Assembly (NCBI GenBank): GCA_036556965.1
Contig: DATBIO010000192.1
Location: 1-32,232, forward strand
Source of the DNA: DATBIO01 sp036556965
GTDB lineage: Bacteria; Acidobacteriota; Vicinamibacteria; Fen-336
Direction of reading: 5' to 3'
Length of the DNA: 32,232 nt
How positions within the stretch are numbered: position 1 is the stretch's first letter; every line of letters starts with the position of its first letter. The notes below the pieces were generated by a model. It ran no database searches and was not told where the DNA came from. It worked only from the letters and a program-made list of their open reading frames with translations. Made by a program: the position numbers and the translations under genes. Shown piece by piece: positions 1 through 7,718 of this stretch.

Positions 1-225
1 CTGTTCGACGACGACGACGGCGCCATCTCGGGCACGGCGCAGGAGCTGTCCGAGCTGACGGGCACCCTGGAGTACAAGCCGCGCGACAACTTCCTCATGC
101 GCCTGGAGGCGCGCCAGGACTGGTCCACCGCCTTCGTGTTCGGGGGCGAGCTGCTGGCGGACGGCACGCAGGAGCTGAAGAAGCGGCAGTTCCTGCTGCT
201 GGTGAATGCAGTGGCGTCGTTCTAG
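1..225 (+). CDS. Outer-membrane beta-barrel protein (porin), C-terminal end only
   Basis: The window opens inside this gene; 74 residues remain and the stop is TAG at 223-225. The visible part alternates polar and hydrophobic residues like transmembrane beta-strands (TGTLEYKPRDNFLMRLEARQ, then KKRQFLLLVNAVASF). It ends in a C-terminal Phe, the usual signal recognised by the BAM complex in outer-membrane proteins. The LEYKP...NFLMRLEAR pattern resembles the putative beta-barrel porin-2 (bbp2/OmpL-like) family. This is a family-level inference, because the N-terminal signal peptide and most of the barrel lie outside the window. The last four bases overlap the stop codon of the convergent dUTPase gene. 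Confidence 0.6.
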   Translation: MFDDDDGAISGTAQELSELTGTLEYKPRDNFLMRLEARQDWSTAFVFGGELLADGTQELKKRQFLLLVNAVASF

Positions 226-629
226 CGGCCGGTCGAGCCGAAGCCGCCCTCGCCGCGGGTGGTGGCGCCGAGCACGTCCGTGGGCTCGAAGACCGCGCGC
301 TCCACCCGCTGCACGAGGAGCTGGGCGATGCGGTCCCCGGCCTGGATGGCCACCGGCTCGGGACCGTGGTTCACCAGCACCACCTTCACCTCGCCGCGGT
401 AGTCCGAGTCGATGACGCCGGCCAGGGTGTCGAGGCCGTGGCGCACGGCGAGGCCGCTGCGCGGCCAGACGAGGCCCACGTGCCCGGCGGGGATCTCCAG
501 GAACAGGCCGGTGGGCACGGCGGCCCGCGCCCCCGGCGCCAGCGTCACCGCGGCGGAAGCGCAGAGGTCGGCCCCCGCCGCCCCCGCCGAGCCGTAGCGC
601 GGCAGGACACCGGCGCCGCCGACCTTCAC
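222..629 (-). CDS. dut: dUTP diphosphatase (dUTPase)
   Basis: Hydrolyses dUTP to dUMP and pyrophosphate, keeping uracil out of DNA and feeding dTMP synthesis; cytosolic homotrimer. All five trimeric-dUTPase motifs are present in order: GSAGAAGADLCA (motif 1), PRSGLA (2), GVIDSDYRGEVKVVLVNHG (3, with the catalytic Asp), GDRIAQLLV (4) and the flexible C-terminal arm TTRGEGGFGSTGR (5). The 135-residue version given here starts at GTG 629. An in-frame CTG at 641-639 overlaps the TGA stop of the upstream acyl-CoA dehydrogenase (CTGA) and has GGAGG four bases before it, so it may be the true start and would give 139 residues. The gene follows the dehydrogenase as a coupled pair, although no functional link is known. 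Its stop overlaps the porin stop. Confidence 0.95.
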   Translation of the reverse strand: MKVGGAGVLPRYGSAGAAGADLCASAAVTLAPGARAAVPTGLFLEIPAGHVGLVWPRSGLAVRHGLDTLAGVIDSDYRGEVKVVLVNHGPEPVAIQAGDRIAQLLVQRVERAVFEPTDVLGATTRGEGGFGSTGR

Positions 630-637
630 CTCGACGC

Positions 638-2326
638 TCAGGCGCCCTCCGCCAGCACGTCGGCCTCGGCCAGCCACGTGCCCGCGCGCGCCGGATCCGG
701 CAGGGGCGGGAGCCGCCCCTGCCACCGCGTGGCCGCGGCCAGCGCGCGCGTTCCGCGTCCGGACGAGGCGGCCCAGGCCGCCTGCTCGCACAGGGGCACG
801 GCGGCGGCGATCCAGGCCAGCCGCCGGGCCAGCGCGCGCGCCGCCGCCTCCGTGAACGGCTCGCCGCGCCGCGCCGCCTGTGCGAAGCGCAGCGTCTCGT
901 CGAGGTGGCGGGCGGCCGCGCCCGCCGCCTCTTCCGCCGGCCCCCCCCGCAGCGCCTCGAGGCGTGCGCGGGCGTCCTCGGCCCAGGGCGGGAGCCCGCC
1001 CGCGTCCAGCACCCGCAGCACGTCCAGGCTGAGCACGTCGGTGGTGCCTTCCCAGATGGGCAGCACCTGGGCGTCGCGCAGGTGGACGGGCAGGCCGGTG
1101 TCCTCGACGTAGCCCGCGCCGCCGAACCCCTCCAGCGCCTCCGAGGCGACGGCGACCGCCTGCTTCGCCGTGGCCAGCTTGGCCAGCGGGGTGACGAGGC
1201 GCAGGACCGCCGCCTCCGCGGGCGACGCCTCGCCCGCCTCCTGCCGGCCGAGGAGGCGCGCGCACTCGAAGGTGAGGGCCAGCGCCGCCTCGTAGTCCAC
1301 GGCCAGCTCGGCGGTGGTGGCGCGGTGCAGCGGCTTGTCGGCCAGGGCGGCCCCGAAGACCCGGCGGCGCCGCGCGTAGTCGCGGAGCAGGTGGAGCAGG
1401 CGCGCCATGGTGGCCGCCGCGTTCACCGCGTTGTGGAGGCGCGTGACGTTGAGGAGGGGCGCGATCTTGCGGACGCCGTGACCGAGGTCGCCCACGGGCA
1501 GCGCCGCCGCCCCCGCCAGCTCCAGCTCCGCGGTGGGCAGCGCCCGCGTGCCCAGCTTCTCCTTGAGGCGCAGCACGCGCAGGCCGTTGGGCCGGCCGTC
1601 CGCGTCGCGGGGCTCGAGGTAGAACAGCGACAGGCCGGCGGAGCCCTCCGCCGCTCCCTCGGGACGCGCCAGGGTAAGCGTCATCTCGCTGGTGATGGCG
1701 GAGGTGAACCACTTCGCGCCCCACAGCCGCCAGGTCCCGTCCGTCCCCTGCGCGGCGCGGGTGAGGCTGCCGCCCACGTCGCTGCCCCCCGTCCGCTCCG
1801 TCATCCACTGGCCGCTCGTCCACGCCGCGTCGGGGTCGCGCGAGGTCAGGCGGGGCACCGCGCGCTCCCGCAGCGCGGGGCCCGCGTGCTCGAGCAGGGT
1901 GCGCGCGGCGCCGTCGGTCATGGCCAGGTAGCAGGTGTAGACGGCCGAGCTGGGCGCGAACAGGTGGAGGAGCGCGAACTGGTGCAGCCGCGCGAAGGGG
2001 CCCAGGCCGCGCTCGTAGGGGAGGGCGGCCAGCCCCCAGGCCGCGGCCCGCCGTTTCAGCGCGGTCCAGGCGGGCGACACGTGCACCTCGTCCACGCGCC
2101 GCCCCCAGGCGTCGAAGGGCACGTGGCGCGGGGCGTCGCGCTCGGCCTCCCGCGCCAGCGCCGGCAGCTCGCGCGCGGCGGCCTCGCCCAGCGCGCGCCA
2201 CTCGCCCGCCAGCCGCGCGTGGAGGTCGGCGGGCAGCAGCCGCTCCAGGGTGTGGCGCAGGGGCGCGTCCGCCTCGAACGTGTTGGAGAGGCGCGGCGGG
2301 TCCTGCAGGAAGTCGTCGCCGTCCAC
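638..2326 (-). CDS. Acyl-CoA dehydrogenase, AidB/ACAD11-like
   Basis: FAD-dependent oxidoreductase of 562 residues, close to the usual length of the AidB branch (about 540) and longer than standard 380-residue acyl-CoA dehydrogenases. AidB-type landmarks are an N-terminal extension with NTFEADAPL, the FAD/substrate motif MTERTGGSDV, WFTSAITSEM, an FAD-binding helix region LRDYARRRRVFG, and LPIWEGTTDVLSLDVLRVL near the end of the dehydrogenase fold. A helical C-terminal extension of roughly 130 residues follows. AidB in E. coli binds DNA and belongs to the adaptive alkylation response; other members degrade branched or unusual acyl-CoAs. Which applies here cannot be told. No Shine-Dalgarno precedes the GTG start, but a TAGCTT -10-like element lies exactly six bases upstream, so the mRNA may be leaderless. 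Only 14 bases separate it from the divergent rlmN. Confidence 0.88.
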   Translation of the reverse strand: MDGDDFLQDPPRLSNTFEADAPLRHTLERLLPADLHARLAGEWRALGEAAARELPALAREAERDAPRHVPFDAWGRRVDEVHVSPAWTALKRRAAAWGLAALPYERGLGPFARLHQFALLHLFAPSSAVYTCYLAMTDGAARTLLEHAGPALRERAVPRLTSRDPDAAWTSGQWMTERTGGSDVGGSLTRAAQGTDGTWRLWGAKWFTSAITSEMTLTLARPEGAAEGSAGLSLFYLEPRDADGRPNGLRVLRLKEKLGTRALPTAELELAGAAALPVGDLGHGVRKIAPLLNVTRLHNAVNAAATMARLLHLLRDYARRRRVFGAALADKPLHRATTAELAVDYEAALALTFECARLLGRQEAGEASPAEAAVLRLVTPLAKLATAKQAVAVASEALEGFGGAGYVEDTGLPVHLRDAQVLPIWEGTTDVLSLDVLRVLDAGGLPPWAEDARARLEALRGGPAEEAAGAAARHLDETLRFAQAARRGEPFTEAAARALARRLAWIAAAVPLCEQAAWAASSGRGTRALAAATRWQGRLPPLPDPARAGTWLAEADVLAEGA

Positions 2327-2332
2327 GGCGCG

Positions 2333-2338
2333 AAGCTA
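2333..2338 (-). promoter_or_regulatory. Candidate -10 element for a leaderless acyl-CoA dehydrogenase mRNA
   Basis: TAGCTT read on the minus strand, followed by six bases and then the GTG start at 2326. The same TANNNT-N6-GTG arrangement occurs at 24145-24150 (minus) and 24169-24174 (plus). No good -35 box is seen; it would fall inside rlmN. The call is inferred from position only. Confidence 0.35.
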
Positions 2339-2340
2339 TC

Positions 2341-3405
2341 ATGGCCGGGGGACCATCGACGCCGCGCACCAACCTCTTCGGACTCGACCTGGCCGCGCTG
2401 GAGGCGGAGCTGCGCCCGCTGGGGGAGCCGGCCTTCCGCGCGCGCCAGGTGTACTCCTGGCTCTACCGCCGGCGGGCGCGCGCCTTCGGCGAGATGACCG
2501 ACCTCGCGCGCTCCCTGCGCGACGCGCTCTCCGGGCGTTTCGATCTGCGCTGGCCCGCGGTGGTGGAGGGGCAGACCTCGCACGACGGGACGGTCAAGTT
2601 CCTCTTCCGCCTCGACGACGGGGCCACCATCGAGAGCGTGTACATCCCGGAGGCGCGGCGGCGCACCATCTGCATCTCCACCCAGGCCGGCTGCCCGCTC
2701 AAGTGCGCCTTCTGCCTGACCGGCATCGCCGGCTACAAACGCAACCTCAAGCCGTGGGAGATCCTCGGCCAGGTGGCCACGGTCATGGCGGAGGCTCCCG
2801 CGCGCCAGCAGCCCTGGAACGTCGTGGTCATGGGCATGGGGGAGCCGCTCCTCAACTACGACGCCACCGTGCAGGCCCTGCGCATCCTGATGGACCCCGA
2901 GGGCTTCGCGGTGGCCCCCAAGAAGCTCACCCTGTCCACCGTCGGCATCCTGCCCGCGCTGGAGAACCTGATGCGGGAGCCCTTGCGGCCCAACCTGGCC
3001 ATCAGCCTGCACGCGCCGAACCCGGCGCTGCGGCGCGCCCTCATGCCCATCGAGGAGAGGTACCGGCTGGAGGACGTGATCGCCACCGCCCAGCGCTATC
3101 CCATCCCGCGCGGGGGCATGGTGACCTACGAGTACGTGCTGCTGGGCGGCGTGAACGACGGGGTGGAGCAGGCGCGCGAGCTGGCGCGGCTGCTGCGCGG
3201 CCAGCGGGCCAAGGTGAACCTGATCCCGCTGAACCCGGCGCCGGACATCCCCTTCACGCCCCCCACGCCCCAGGCGGTGGACGCGTTCTGCGGCGTGCTG
3301 GCGCGGGCCCACCTCACCGTCTCCGTGCGCCGGCAGCGCGGCCAGGACATCCTGGCCGCCTGCGGCCAGCTGCACCTGCGCAAGGCGGAGCCGGCGACGG
3401 CCTGA
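2341..3405 (+). CDS. rlmN: Dual-specificity 23S rRNA/tRNA adenine-C2 methyltransferase RlmN
   Basis: Radical-SAM enzyme that methylates C2 of A2503 in 23S rRNA and A37 in a subset of tRNAs. The protein has 354 residues, normal for the family. The radical-SAM cluster motif CX3CX2C is at Cys118, Cys122 and Cys125. The RlmN-specific pair of catalytic cysteines is present: Cys111 in TICISTQAGC (E. coli Cys118) and Cys341 in DILAACGQL (E. coli Cys355, the methyl-carrying residue). GMGEPLLNYD (165 onward) binds SAM, and an N-terminal accessory domain occupies about residues 8-90 (RARQVYSWLYRR). The ATG at 2341 has no clear ribosome-binding site and sits 14 bases from the divergent dehydrogenase start. 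It is convergent with aroF, with a 40-base GC-rich gap. Confidence 0.97.
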   Translation: MAGGPSTPRTNLFGLDLAALEAELRPLGEPAFRARQVYSWLYRRRARAFGEMTDLARSLRDALSGRFDLRWPAVVEGQTSHDGTVKFLFRLDDGATIESVYIPEARRRTICISTQAGCPLKCAFCLTGIAGYKRNLKPWEILGQVATVMAEAPARQQPWNVVVMGMGEPLLNYDATVQALRILMDPEGFAVAPKKLTLSTVGILPALENLMREPLRPNLAISLHAPNPALRRALMPIEERYRLEDVIATAQRYPIPRGGMVTYEYVLLGGVNDGVEQARELARLLRGQRAKVNLIPLNPAPDIPFTPPTPQAVDAFCGVLARAHLTVSVRRQRGQDILAACGQLHLRKAEPATA

Positions 3406-3445
3406 GCCGGCTCCCGGACCGCGGTCGCGGCCGCCCGGCCCGTCG

Positions 3446-4489
3446 CTAGCGGCCGGCGGCCGGCGGCACCGGCAGGGCCCGTCCCAGCACGGGGGCGATC
3501 ACCCGGAGCTCGCCCATGAGGCGGTCGAACTGCTCGGGGTAGAGGCTCTGCGCGCCGTCGGAGAGAGCCTTCTCGGGATCGGGGTGTACCTCGATGAGCA
3601 GGCCGTCGGCTCCCGCCGCCACCGCCGCCCGCGCCATGGGGATCACCTTGTCGCGCCGGCCCGTGCCGTGGCTGGGGTCCACCAGGATGGGCAGGTGGCT
3701 CAGCTTCTTCACCACGGGGATGGCGGAGATGTCCAGCGTGTTGCGCGTGGCGTTCTCGAAGGTGCGGATGCCGCGCTCGCAGAGGATCACGTCCTGGTTT
3801 CCGCCGGCCAGGATGTACTCGGCCGAGAGCAGCCACTCCTCGATGGTGGCGGCCATGCCGCGCTTGAGCAGGACCGGCCGGCGCACGCGGCCCAGCTCCT
3901 TGAGGAGGTCGAAGTTCTGCATGTTGCGGGCCCCGACCTGCAGGCAGTCGACGTAACGCAGCATCATCTCCAGGGTGCGCGGGTCCATCACCTCGCTGAT
4001 CACGGCCAGGCCGCAGGCATCCGCCGCCTCGCGCATCCACCGGAGCGCCTCCTCGCCCCAGCCCTGGAAGGTGTAGGGCGAGGTGCGCGGCTTGAAGGCG
4101 CCCCCCCGCAGCACGCGCGCGCCGGATGCGCGGACCGCGCGCGACACCGCGCCCACCTGCTCCAGGCTCTCCACGGAGCAGGGTCCGGCCATCACGATGA
4201 CCTCCGGCCCGCCCACCGCGACGCCGCCCCCCAGCCGGACCACGGTGTCGGCGGGCTTGAAGGTGCGACCGGCGAGCTTGTAGGGCTCCGAGATCTTGAC
4301 CACCTCGCGTACGCCGGGAAGGAGCTCGATGGCGGCGGGGTCCACCGGCTCGCGCGGCATGCCCACCGCACCGAGCACGGTGTGGGTCACCCCCGTGGAC
4401 CGGTGGACGTCGTAGCCCACGCCCACCAGCGTCTCGACGACCTTGTCGACCTCGGCCTCGGTCGCCGTCCGTTCCATCACGATGACCAT
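3446..4489 (-). CDS. aroF: 3-deoxy-7-phosphoheptulonate (DAHP) synthase, type I-beta with regulatory N-domain
   Basis: First committed step of the shikimate pathway: phosphoenolpyruvate plus erythrose-4-phosphate gives DAHP. The 347-residue protein has a small ferredoxin-like N-terminal domain (about 1-70, beginning MVIVMERTATEAEVDKVVE) as in Thermotoga-type enzymes, where it mediates feedback inhibition by aromatic amino acids. The TIM barrel follows, with VMAGPCSVES, the GGAFKPRTSPYTFQG substrate loop, ISEVMDPR, RNMQNFDLL, LLKRGM, LCERGIRTFE and ILVDPSHGTGRR carrying metal and phosphate ligands. AAGGAG overlaps the stop of the upstream chorismate mutase, ten bases before this ATG, so the two genes are probably translationally coupled. 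An adjacent AroQ mutase is common for this enzyme type, and the two may form a complex (inference). Confidence 0.95.
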   Translation of the reverse strand: MVIVMERTATEAEVDKVVETLVGVGYDVHRSTGVTHTVLGAVGMPREPVDPAAIELLPGVREVVKISEPYKLAGRTFKPADTVVRLGGGVAVGGPEVIVMAGPCSVESLEQVGAVSRAVRASGARVLRGGAFKPRTSPYTFQGWGEEALRWMREAADACGLAVISEVMDPRTLEMMLRYVDCLQVGARNMQNFDLLKELGRVRRPVLLKRGMAATIEEWLLSAEYILAGGNQDVILCERGIRTFENATRNTLDISAIPVVKKLSHLPILVDPSHGTGRRDKVIPMARAAVAAGADGLLIEVHPDPEKALSDGAQSLYPEQFDRLMGELRVIAPVLGRALPVPPAAGR

Positions 4490-4496
4490 GGTCCCG

Positions 4497-4811
4497 TCAC
4501 TCCTTCCCGGGGTCGTGTCCCTCTTCGGCGGCCACCCGCTCCAGGCGGCGGCTCTCGTCGATGATGCGCTCGAAGACCCGCCGGACGGCCAGCGCGTCGA
4601 GCGGGCCGGGGTTCTCGCGCATGACCTGCTCGAGGACGGCGGCCTCCCTCTCCGGGGAGTAGATCGGCAGGCCCAGGACGCGCTTCAGGCGTCCGATCTC
4701 CACCGCGCACGCGGAGCGGCTGTTGAGCAGGCGCACGATCTGCTGGTCGATCACGCCGATGCGGCGCCGCCACTCCCCGAGCCCGCGCTCGGCCTCGGTC
4801 TCCTCAGCCAA
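4497..4811 (-). CDS. aroQ: Chorismate mutase, AroQ type II
   Basis: Converts chorismate to prephenate, the branch point to phenylalanine and tyrosine. It is a 104-residue all-helical AroQ domain: RRRIGVIDQQIVRLLNSRSA in helix 1, IGRLKRVLGLPIYSPERE with the conserved Lys and Glu region, and a third helix ALAVRRVFERIIDESRRLE. The start is TTG at 4811, chosen because AGGGAGCAGG lies at good spacing upstream and no ATG or GTG is available. It is seven bases upstream of aroF and 58 bases downstream of hemL, so it probably belongs to the hemB-hemL-aroQ-aroF transcript, although the 58-base gap could hold a weak promoter I cannot see. Confidence 0.92.
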   Translation of the reverse strand: MAEETEAERGLGEWRRRIGVIDQQIVRLLNSRSACAVEIGRLKRVLGLPIYSPEREAAVLEQVMRENPGPLDALAVRRVFERIIDESRRLERVAAEEGHDPGKE

Positions 4812-4869
4812 TGGCCTGCTCCCTGTCGGTGACGTCCGGACCCGCGGACTAGTCGAACCCCACCGCCGA

Positions 4870-6150
4870 CTAGGGCCGGCGAAGGCTGTCCGCCGCCGCC
4901 TCCACCGTGCGGTCGACGTCGGCTTCGGTGTGGGCCGCGGACACGAACCAGGCCTCGAACTGCGCGGGCGGGAGCATGAAGCCGCGGTCCAGCATGGCGT
5001 GGAAGAAGCGTCCGAAGCGCGCGGTGTCGGAGCGCTTGGCGGAGGCGTAGTCGGCGACCGGCCCCTCGCAGAAGAAGAGCGTCAGGAGGGAGCCCACGCG
5101 GTTGAGGGTCACCGGCACGGAGGCGGCGCGGGCCCCCTCGCGCAGTCCCTTTTCCAGCCGCGCCCCCAGCGCCTCGAGCCGCGCGTAGGGGCCCCCCTCC
5201 TTCTCGACCGCCTCGAGCATGGCCGCGCCGGCGGCCATGGCCAGCGGGTTCCCCGACAGCGTGCCCGCCTGGTAGACGGGGCCGAGGGGGGCCACCTGGT
5301 CCATCACCTCGGCCCGGCCCCCGTAGGCCGCCGCGGGCAGGCCGCCGCCGATGACCTTGCCCAGGCAGGTGAGGTCGGGGGTGACGCCGTAGAGCTGCTG
5401 CGCGCCCCCCGCCGCCACCCTGAAGCCGGTGATGACCTCGTCGAAGACGAGCAGGGCGCCGGCGCGGGCGGTCAGGGCGCGGAGCGCCTCCAGGTAGCCG
5501 GGGGCGGGGGCCACGCAGCCCATGTTCCCCGCCACCGGCTCCACGATGACGGCGGCGAGGTCGGCGCCGTGCTCGGCCAGCACGCGCTCCACCGCGGGCA
5601 CGTCGTTGTAGGGCGCGACGATGGTGTCGGCCACCGTGCCCGCCGTCACGCCCGCGGAGCCGGGCAGGCCCAGGGTGGCCACACCCGAGCCCGCGGCCAC
5701 CAGCAGGCCGTCGGAATGGCCGTGGTAGCAGCCGTCGAACTTGAGGACCTTGCTCCGGCCCGTGAACCCGCGGGCCAGGCGCAGCGCGCTCATCGTCGCC
5801 TCCGTGCCGGAGGAGACGAAGCGCATCTTCTCCATGGAGGGAACCAGCCGGCGCACGCGGCCCGCCATCTCCACCTCGACCTCGGTGGGCGCGCCGTAGG
5901 AGGTGCCCGCGGAGGCCGCGCGGACGACGGCCTGCACCACCGGCGGATAGGCGTGGCCGAAGAGCAGGGGCCCCCAGGAGCAGACGTAGTCCAGGTAGCT
6001 CCGCCCGTCGGCGTCCCAGACGAACGCGCCCAGTCCGCGGGCCACGAACACCGGGGTGCCGCCCACCGCCCGGAAGGCGCGCACCGGCGAGTTGACGCCG
6101 CCCGGCAGCAGCTCCTGCGCGCGCGCGAACAGCTCGGCGGAGCGGGTCAT
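4870..6150 (-). CDS. hemL: Glutamate-1-semialdehyde 2,1-aminomutase
   Basis: PLP enzyme that turns glutamate-1-semialdehyde into 5-aminolevulinate in the C5 heme pathway. The 426-residue protein is of full family length. The PLP-binding lysine is Lys265 in TCLGKVIGGGLPAAAYGG, the same position as in the E. coli enzyme. Other landmarks are GGVNSPVRAF at 17-26, the phosphate-binding SSGTEATM (113-120), GCYHGHSDG (140 onward) and VFDEVITGFR (235-244). The ATG at 6150 follows the hemB stop by four bases, so the two are cotranscribed, which fits because HemB uses the HemL product directly. The other C5 genes hemA and gltX are not in the window. Confidence 0.97.
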   Translation of the reverse strand: MTRSAELFARAQELLPGGVNSPVRAFRAVGGTPVFVARGLGAFVWDADGRSYLDYVCSWGPLLFGHAYPPVVQAVVRAASAGTSYGAPTEVEVEMAGRVRRLVPSMEKMRFVSSGTEATMSALRLARGFTGRSKVLKFDGCYHGHSDGLLVAAGSGVATLGLPGSAGVTAGTVADTIVAPYNDVPAVERVLAEHGADLAAVIVEPVAGNMGCVAPAPGYLEALRALTARAGALLVFDEVITGFRVAAGGAQQLYGVTPDLTCLGKVIGGGLPAAAYGGRAEVMDQVAPLGPVYQAGTLSGNPLAMAAGAAMLEAVEKEGGPYARLEALGARLEKGLREGARAASVPVTLNRVGSLLTLFFCEGPVADYASAKRSDTARFGRFFHAMLDRGFMLPPAQFEAWFVSAAHTEADVDRTVEAAADSLRRP

Positions 6151-6154
6151 GCCC

Positions 6155-7126
6155 TCAGGAGGCCCAGCGCGCGAAGTCCTTGGCGTGGTAGGTGAGGATC
6201 ACGTCCGCTCCCGCGCGGGCGATGGAGACCAGCGTCTCCTTCACCACGCGCTCCTCGTCCAGCCAGCCGCGCGCGGCGGCGGCCTTGATCATGGCGTACT
6301 CGCCGGACACGTTGTAGGCGGCCACGGGCACGTCCACCGCCTCCCGCACGGCGCGGATCACGTCGAGGTAGGGAAGGGCGGGCTTGACCATCACCATGTC
6401 CGCGCCTTCCTCGACGTCGAGGCGCACCTCGCGCAGCGCCTCCCGGGCGTTGGCGGGGTCCATCTGGTAGCTGCGCCGGTCGCCGAACTGGGGGGTGGAG
6501 TCGGCCGCCTCGCGGAAGGGCCCGTAGAAGCCGGAAGCGTACTTGGCGGCGTAGGAGAGGATGGCCACCTCCGCGAAGCCGCCCGCGTCGAGGGCGCGGC
6601 GGAGGGCCCCCACGCGCCCGTCCATCATGTCGGAGGGAGCCACCAGGTGCGCCCCCGCCCGCGCGTGGGACACGGCCATGCGCGCGAGCAGCTCGAGGGT
6701 CGGGTCGTTGGCCACCGTCTCCCCCTCCAGGACGCCGCAGTGGCCGTGCGACGTGTACTCGCACAGGCACACGTCCGTGACCACCAGCAGGTCGCGCGTG
6801 GCCTCCCGGACGGCGCGCACCGCCTGCTGCACGACCCCGTCCTCCGCGTAGCCCTGGCTGCCCACGGGGTCCTTGCCTTCGGGCAGCCCGAAGAGGATGA
6901 CCCCGCCCACGCCCAGCGTCTCCACCGCGCGCGCCTCGCGCGCCGCCTCGTCCGCGGAGAGGTGGAAGCAGCCGGGCAGGGAGCCGATCTCCCGGCGCAC
7001 GCCGGCGCCGGGAACCACGAAGAGCGGGTAGATCAGCCGGTCGGGCGTGAGGCGGGTCTCGCGCGCCAGCGCGCGCAGGCGCTCGCTTCGGCGCAGCCGC
7101 CGGGGCCGCTCGGAGGGAAACGGCAT
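6155..7126 (-). CDS. hemB: Delta-aminolevulinic acid dehydratase (porphobilinogen synthase)
   Basis: Condenses two 5-aminolevulinate molecules to porphobilinogen. I chose ATG 7126 (323 residues, starting MPFPSERPRRLRRSERLRAL) because family members begin a few residues before RPRRLRRS; the 45 codons open upstream look like GC-rich non-coding sequence. The two Schiff-base lysines are Lys195 (SYAAKYASGFYGPFREA) and Lys248 (MVMVKPALPYLD). Cys120, Cys122 and Cys130 in DVCLCEYTSHGHCG form the catalytic zinc site, so this is the zinc-dependent rather than the magnesium-only type. No Shine-Dalgarno is obvious. The 162-base gap upstream carries no AT-rich promoter-like element but begins with a long inverted repeat at the end of the preceding gene. 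Confidence 0.95.
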   Translation of the reverse strand: MPFPSERPRRLRRSERLRALARETRLTPDRLIYPLFVVPGAGVRREIGSLPGCFHLSADEAAREARAVETLGVGGVILFGLPEGKDPVGSQGYAEDGVVQQAVRAVREATRDLLVVTDVCLCEYTSHGHCGVLEGETVANDPTLELLARMAVSHARAGAHLVAPSDMMDGRVGALRRALDAGGFAEVAILSYAAKYASGFYGPFREAADSTPQFGDRRSYQMDPANAREALREVRLDVEEGADMVMVKPALPYLDVIRAVREAVDVPVAAYNVSGEYAMIKAAAARGWLDEERVVKETLVSIARAGADVILTYHAKDFARWAS

Positions 7127-7261
7127 GGGCTCAGGCGCCCCGGTGCGCCCGCGCGTGGAGCCCCTCGCCGGATGGGCGACGGACGGCGCGCGAAGCGGGA
7201 TCCCCTCCCGCGGCGCGCGCGGCGGGTTCGGGGGAGCGCGGCGCAGCGCCCCCCTGCTCAC

Positions 7262-7308
7262 GGGACGAGGAGGACGCGCGGTCTCTCGTCAATAGTCCTC
7301 CTCGTCCC
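7262..7308 (-). repeat. 14-bp perfect inverted repeat at the 3' end of the Cys-rich mini-protein gene
   Basis: The arms GGGACGAGGAGGAC (7262-7275) and GTCCTCCTCGTCCC (7295-7308) are exact reverse complements around a 19-base loop. On the minus strand the first arm encodes the last five acidic residues (GDEED), and the Tyr codon and TGA stop (7289-7291) lie in the loop. A 14-bp stem would be very stable in RNA. There is no T-run on either side, so a simple intrinsic terminator is not shown; an mRNA 3'-stabiliser, a Rho-independent stop without a U-tract, or a control element ahead of hemB are all possible. Confidence 0.7.
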
Positions 7309-7456
7309 CAAAGAAGAACTCGTCCGCGCAGCGCTTGTTGCAGAAGGCGCGACCCATGGCGCGGTGCGCGCACTCGTCGCAGACGAGCTTGAAGCACATC
7401 GGGCACTTGTTGAGCCGGAGCTCCTTGTCGTCGCCCTGGCAACGCACGCACTCCAT
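7289..7456 (-). CDS. Small Cys-rich zinc-ribbon/treble-clef-like protein, 55 aa
   Basis: A 55-residue protein with eight cysteines at positions 3, 6, 18, 21, 26, 29, 39 and 43, in pairs MECVRC, CPMC, CDEC and CNKRC. This spacing could hold two zinc ions in a B-box or treble-clef-like fold. It ends in an acidic tail FFFGDEEDY. The start ATG 7456 has TTGGAGG six bases upstream, and the open frame further upstream is not protein-like. I do not recognise a characterised family; the length and Cys pattern look like a conserved hypothetical protein. It is the first gene of the minus-strand run leading into hemB and hemL, so a role in metal or heme supply can be guessed but is not shown. Confidence 0.75.
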   Translation of the reverse strand: MECVRCQGDDKELRLNKCPMCFKLVCDECAHRAMGRAFCNKRCADEFFFGDEEDY

Positions 7457-7484
7457 GCGGGCCTCCAAGACCCGGGAACGGGGC

Positions 7485-7490
7485 AGTATA
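7485..7490 (-). promoter_or_regulatory. Candidate -10 element for the Cys-rich protein/hemB run
   Basis: TATACT on the minus strand, matching TATAAT at five of six positions, 28 bases before the ATG at 7456. That leaves room for a short leader with the GGAGG ribosome-binding site. No convincing -35 hexamer is seen 16-18 bases upstream. Confidence 0.4.
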
Positions 7491-7544
7491 CATCGCGCCC
7501 GCGGGGGCTCCCGGAGCGCTTTCGGTCCCTCCGCGGCGCCGTAG

Positions 7545-7550
7545 TACACT
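7545..7550 (+). promoter_or_regulatory. Candidate -10 element for the tRNA gene
   Basis: TACACT about 45 bases before the mature tRNA 5' end, in an otherwise GC-rich region, with only a poor TTCGGT -35 candidate about 18 bases upstream. The call rests on position and AT content. Confidence 0.25.
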
Positions 7551-7594
7551 CAGGGGTCATCGGGCGCGCCCGCCCGGCGGCTTTTTCATCGCAT

Positions 7595-7671
7595 GGCGGT
7601 GTAGCTCAGTTGGTTAGAGCACGCGGCTCATATCCGCGGCGTCCGGGGTTCAAGTCCCTGCACCGCCACCA
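7595..7671 (+). tRNA. tRNA with CAU anticodon, most likely elongator tRNA-Met
   Basis: The full cloverleaf can be drawn: acceptor stem GGCGGTG/CACCGCC, D-arm GCTC...GAGC, anticodon stem CGCGG/CCGCG with loop CTCATAT (anticodon CAT), five-base variable loop, T-arm CGGGG-TTCAAGT-CCCTG with one G-U pair, discriminator A and encoded CCA (7669-7671). The acceptor begins with a G1-C72 pair and the anticodon stem lacks the three G-C pairs of initiators, so it is not tRNA-fMet. The acceptor stem matches elongator tRNA-Met of Bacillus as I remember it. tRNA-Ile2 (CAU, read as AUA after lysidine modification) remains possible, notably because tilS, which makes lysidine, starts 47 bases downstream. Confidence 0.93.
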
Positions 7672-7718
7672 TCCTTGATCCATTCCCGGCCGTTCCCGAG
7701 GTCCACGCGCAGGAGCCC

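Noticed and set aside
2337..2342. TATCAT as a -10 element for rlmN
   Set aside because: It overlaps the rlmN ATG, so the transcript would begin after the start codon, and no later in-frame start fits the family.
642..2372. Upstream extension of the dUTPase frame as part of a 716-residue minus-strand protein
   Set aside because: This part is Arg/Ala/Gly-rich low-complexity sequence antisense-shifted to the acyl-CoA dehydrogenase; only the last 135-139 residues show a protein family.
7127..7261. 45-residue N-terminal extension of HemB
   Set aside because: Arg/Pro-rich and unlike HemB; ATG 7126 gives the usual family length and start.
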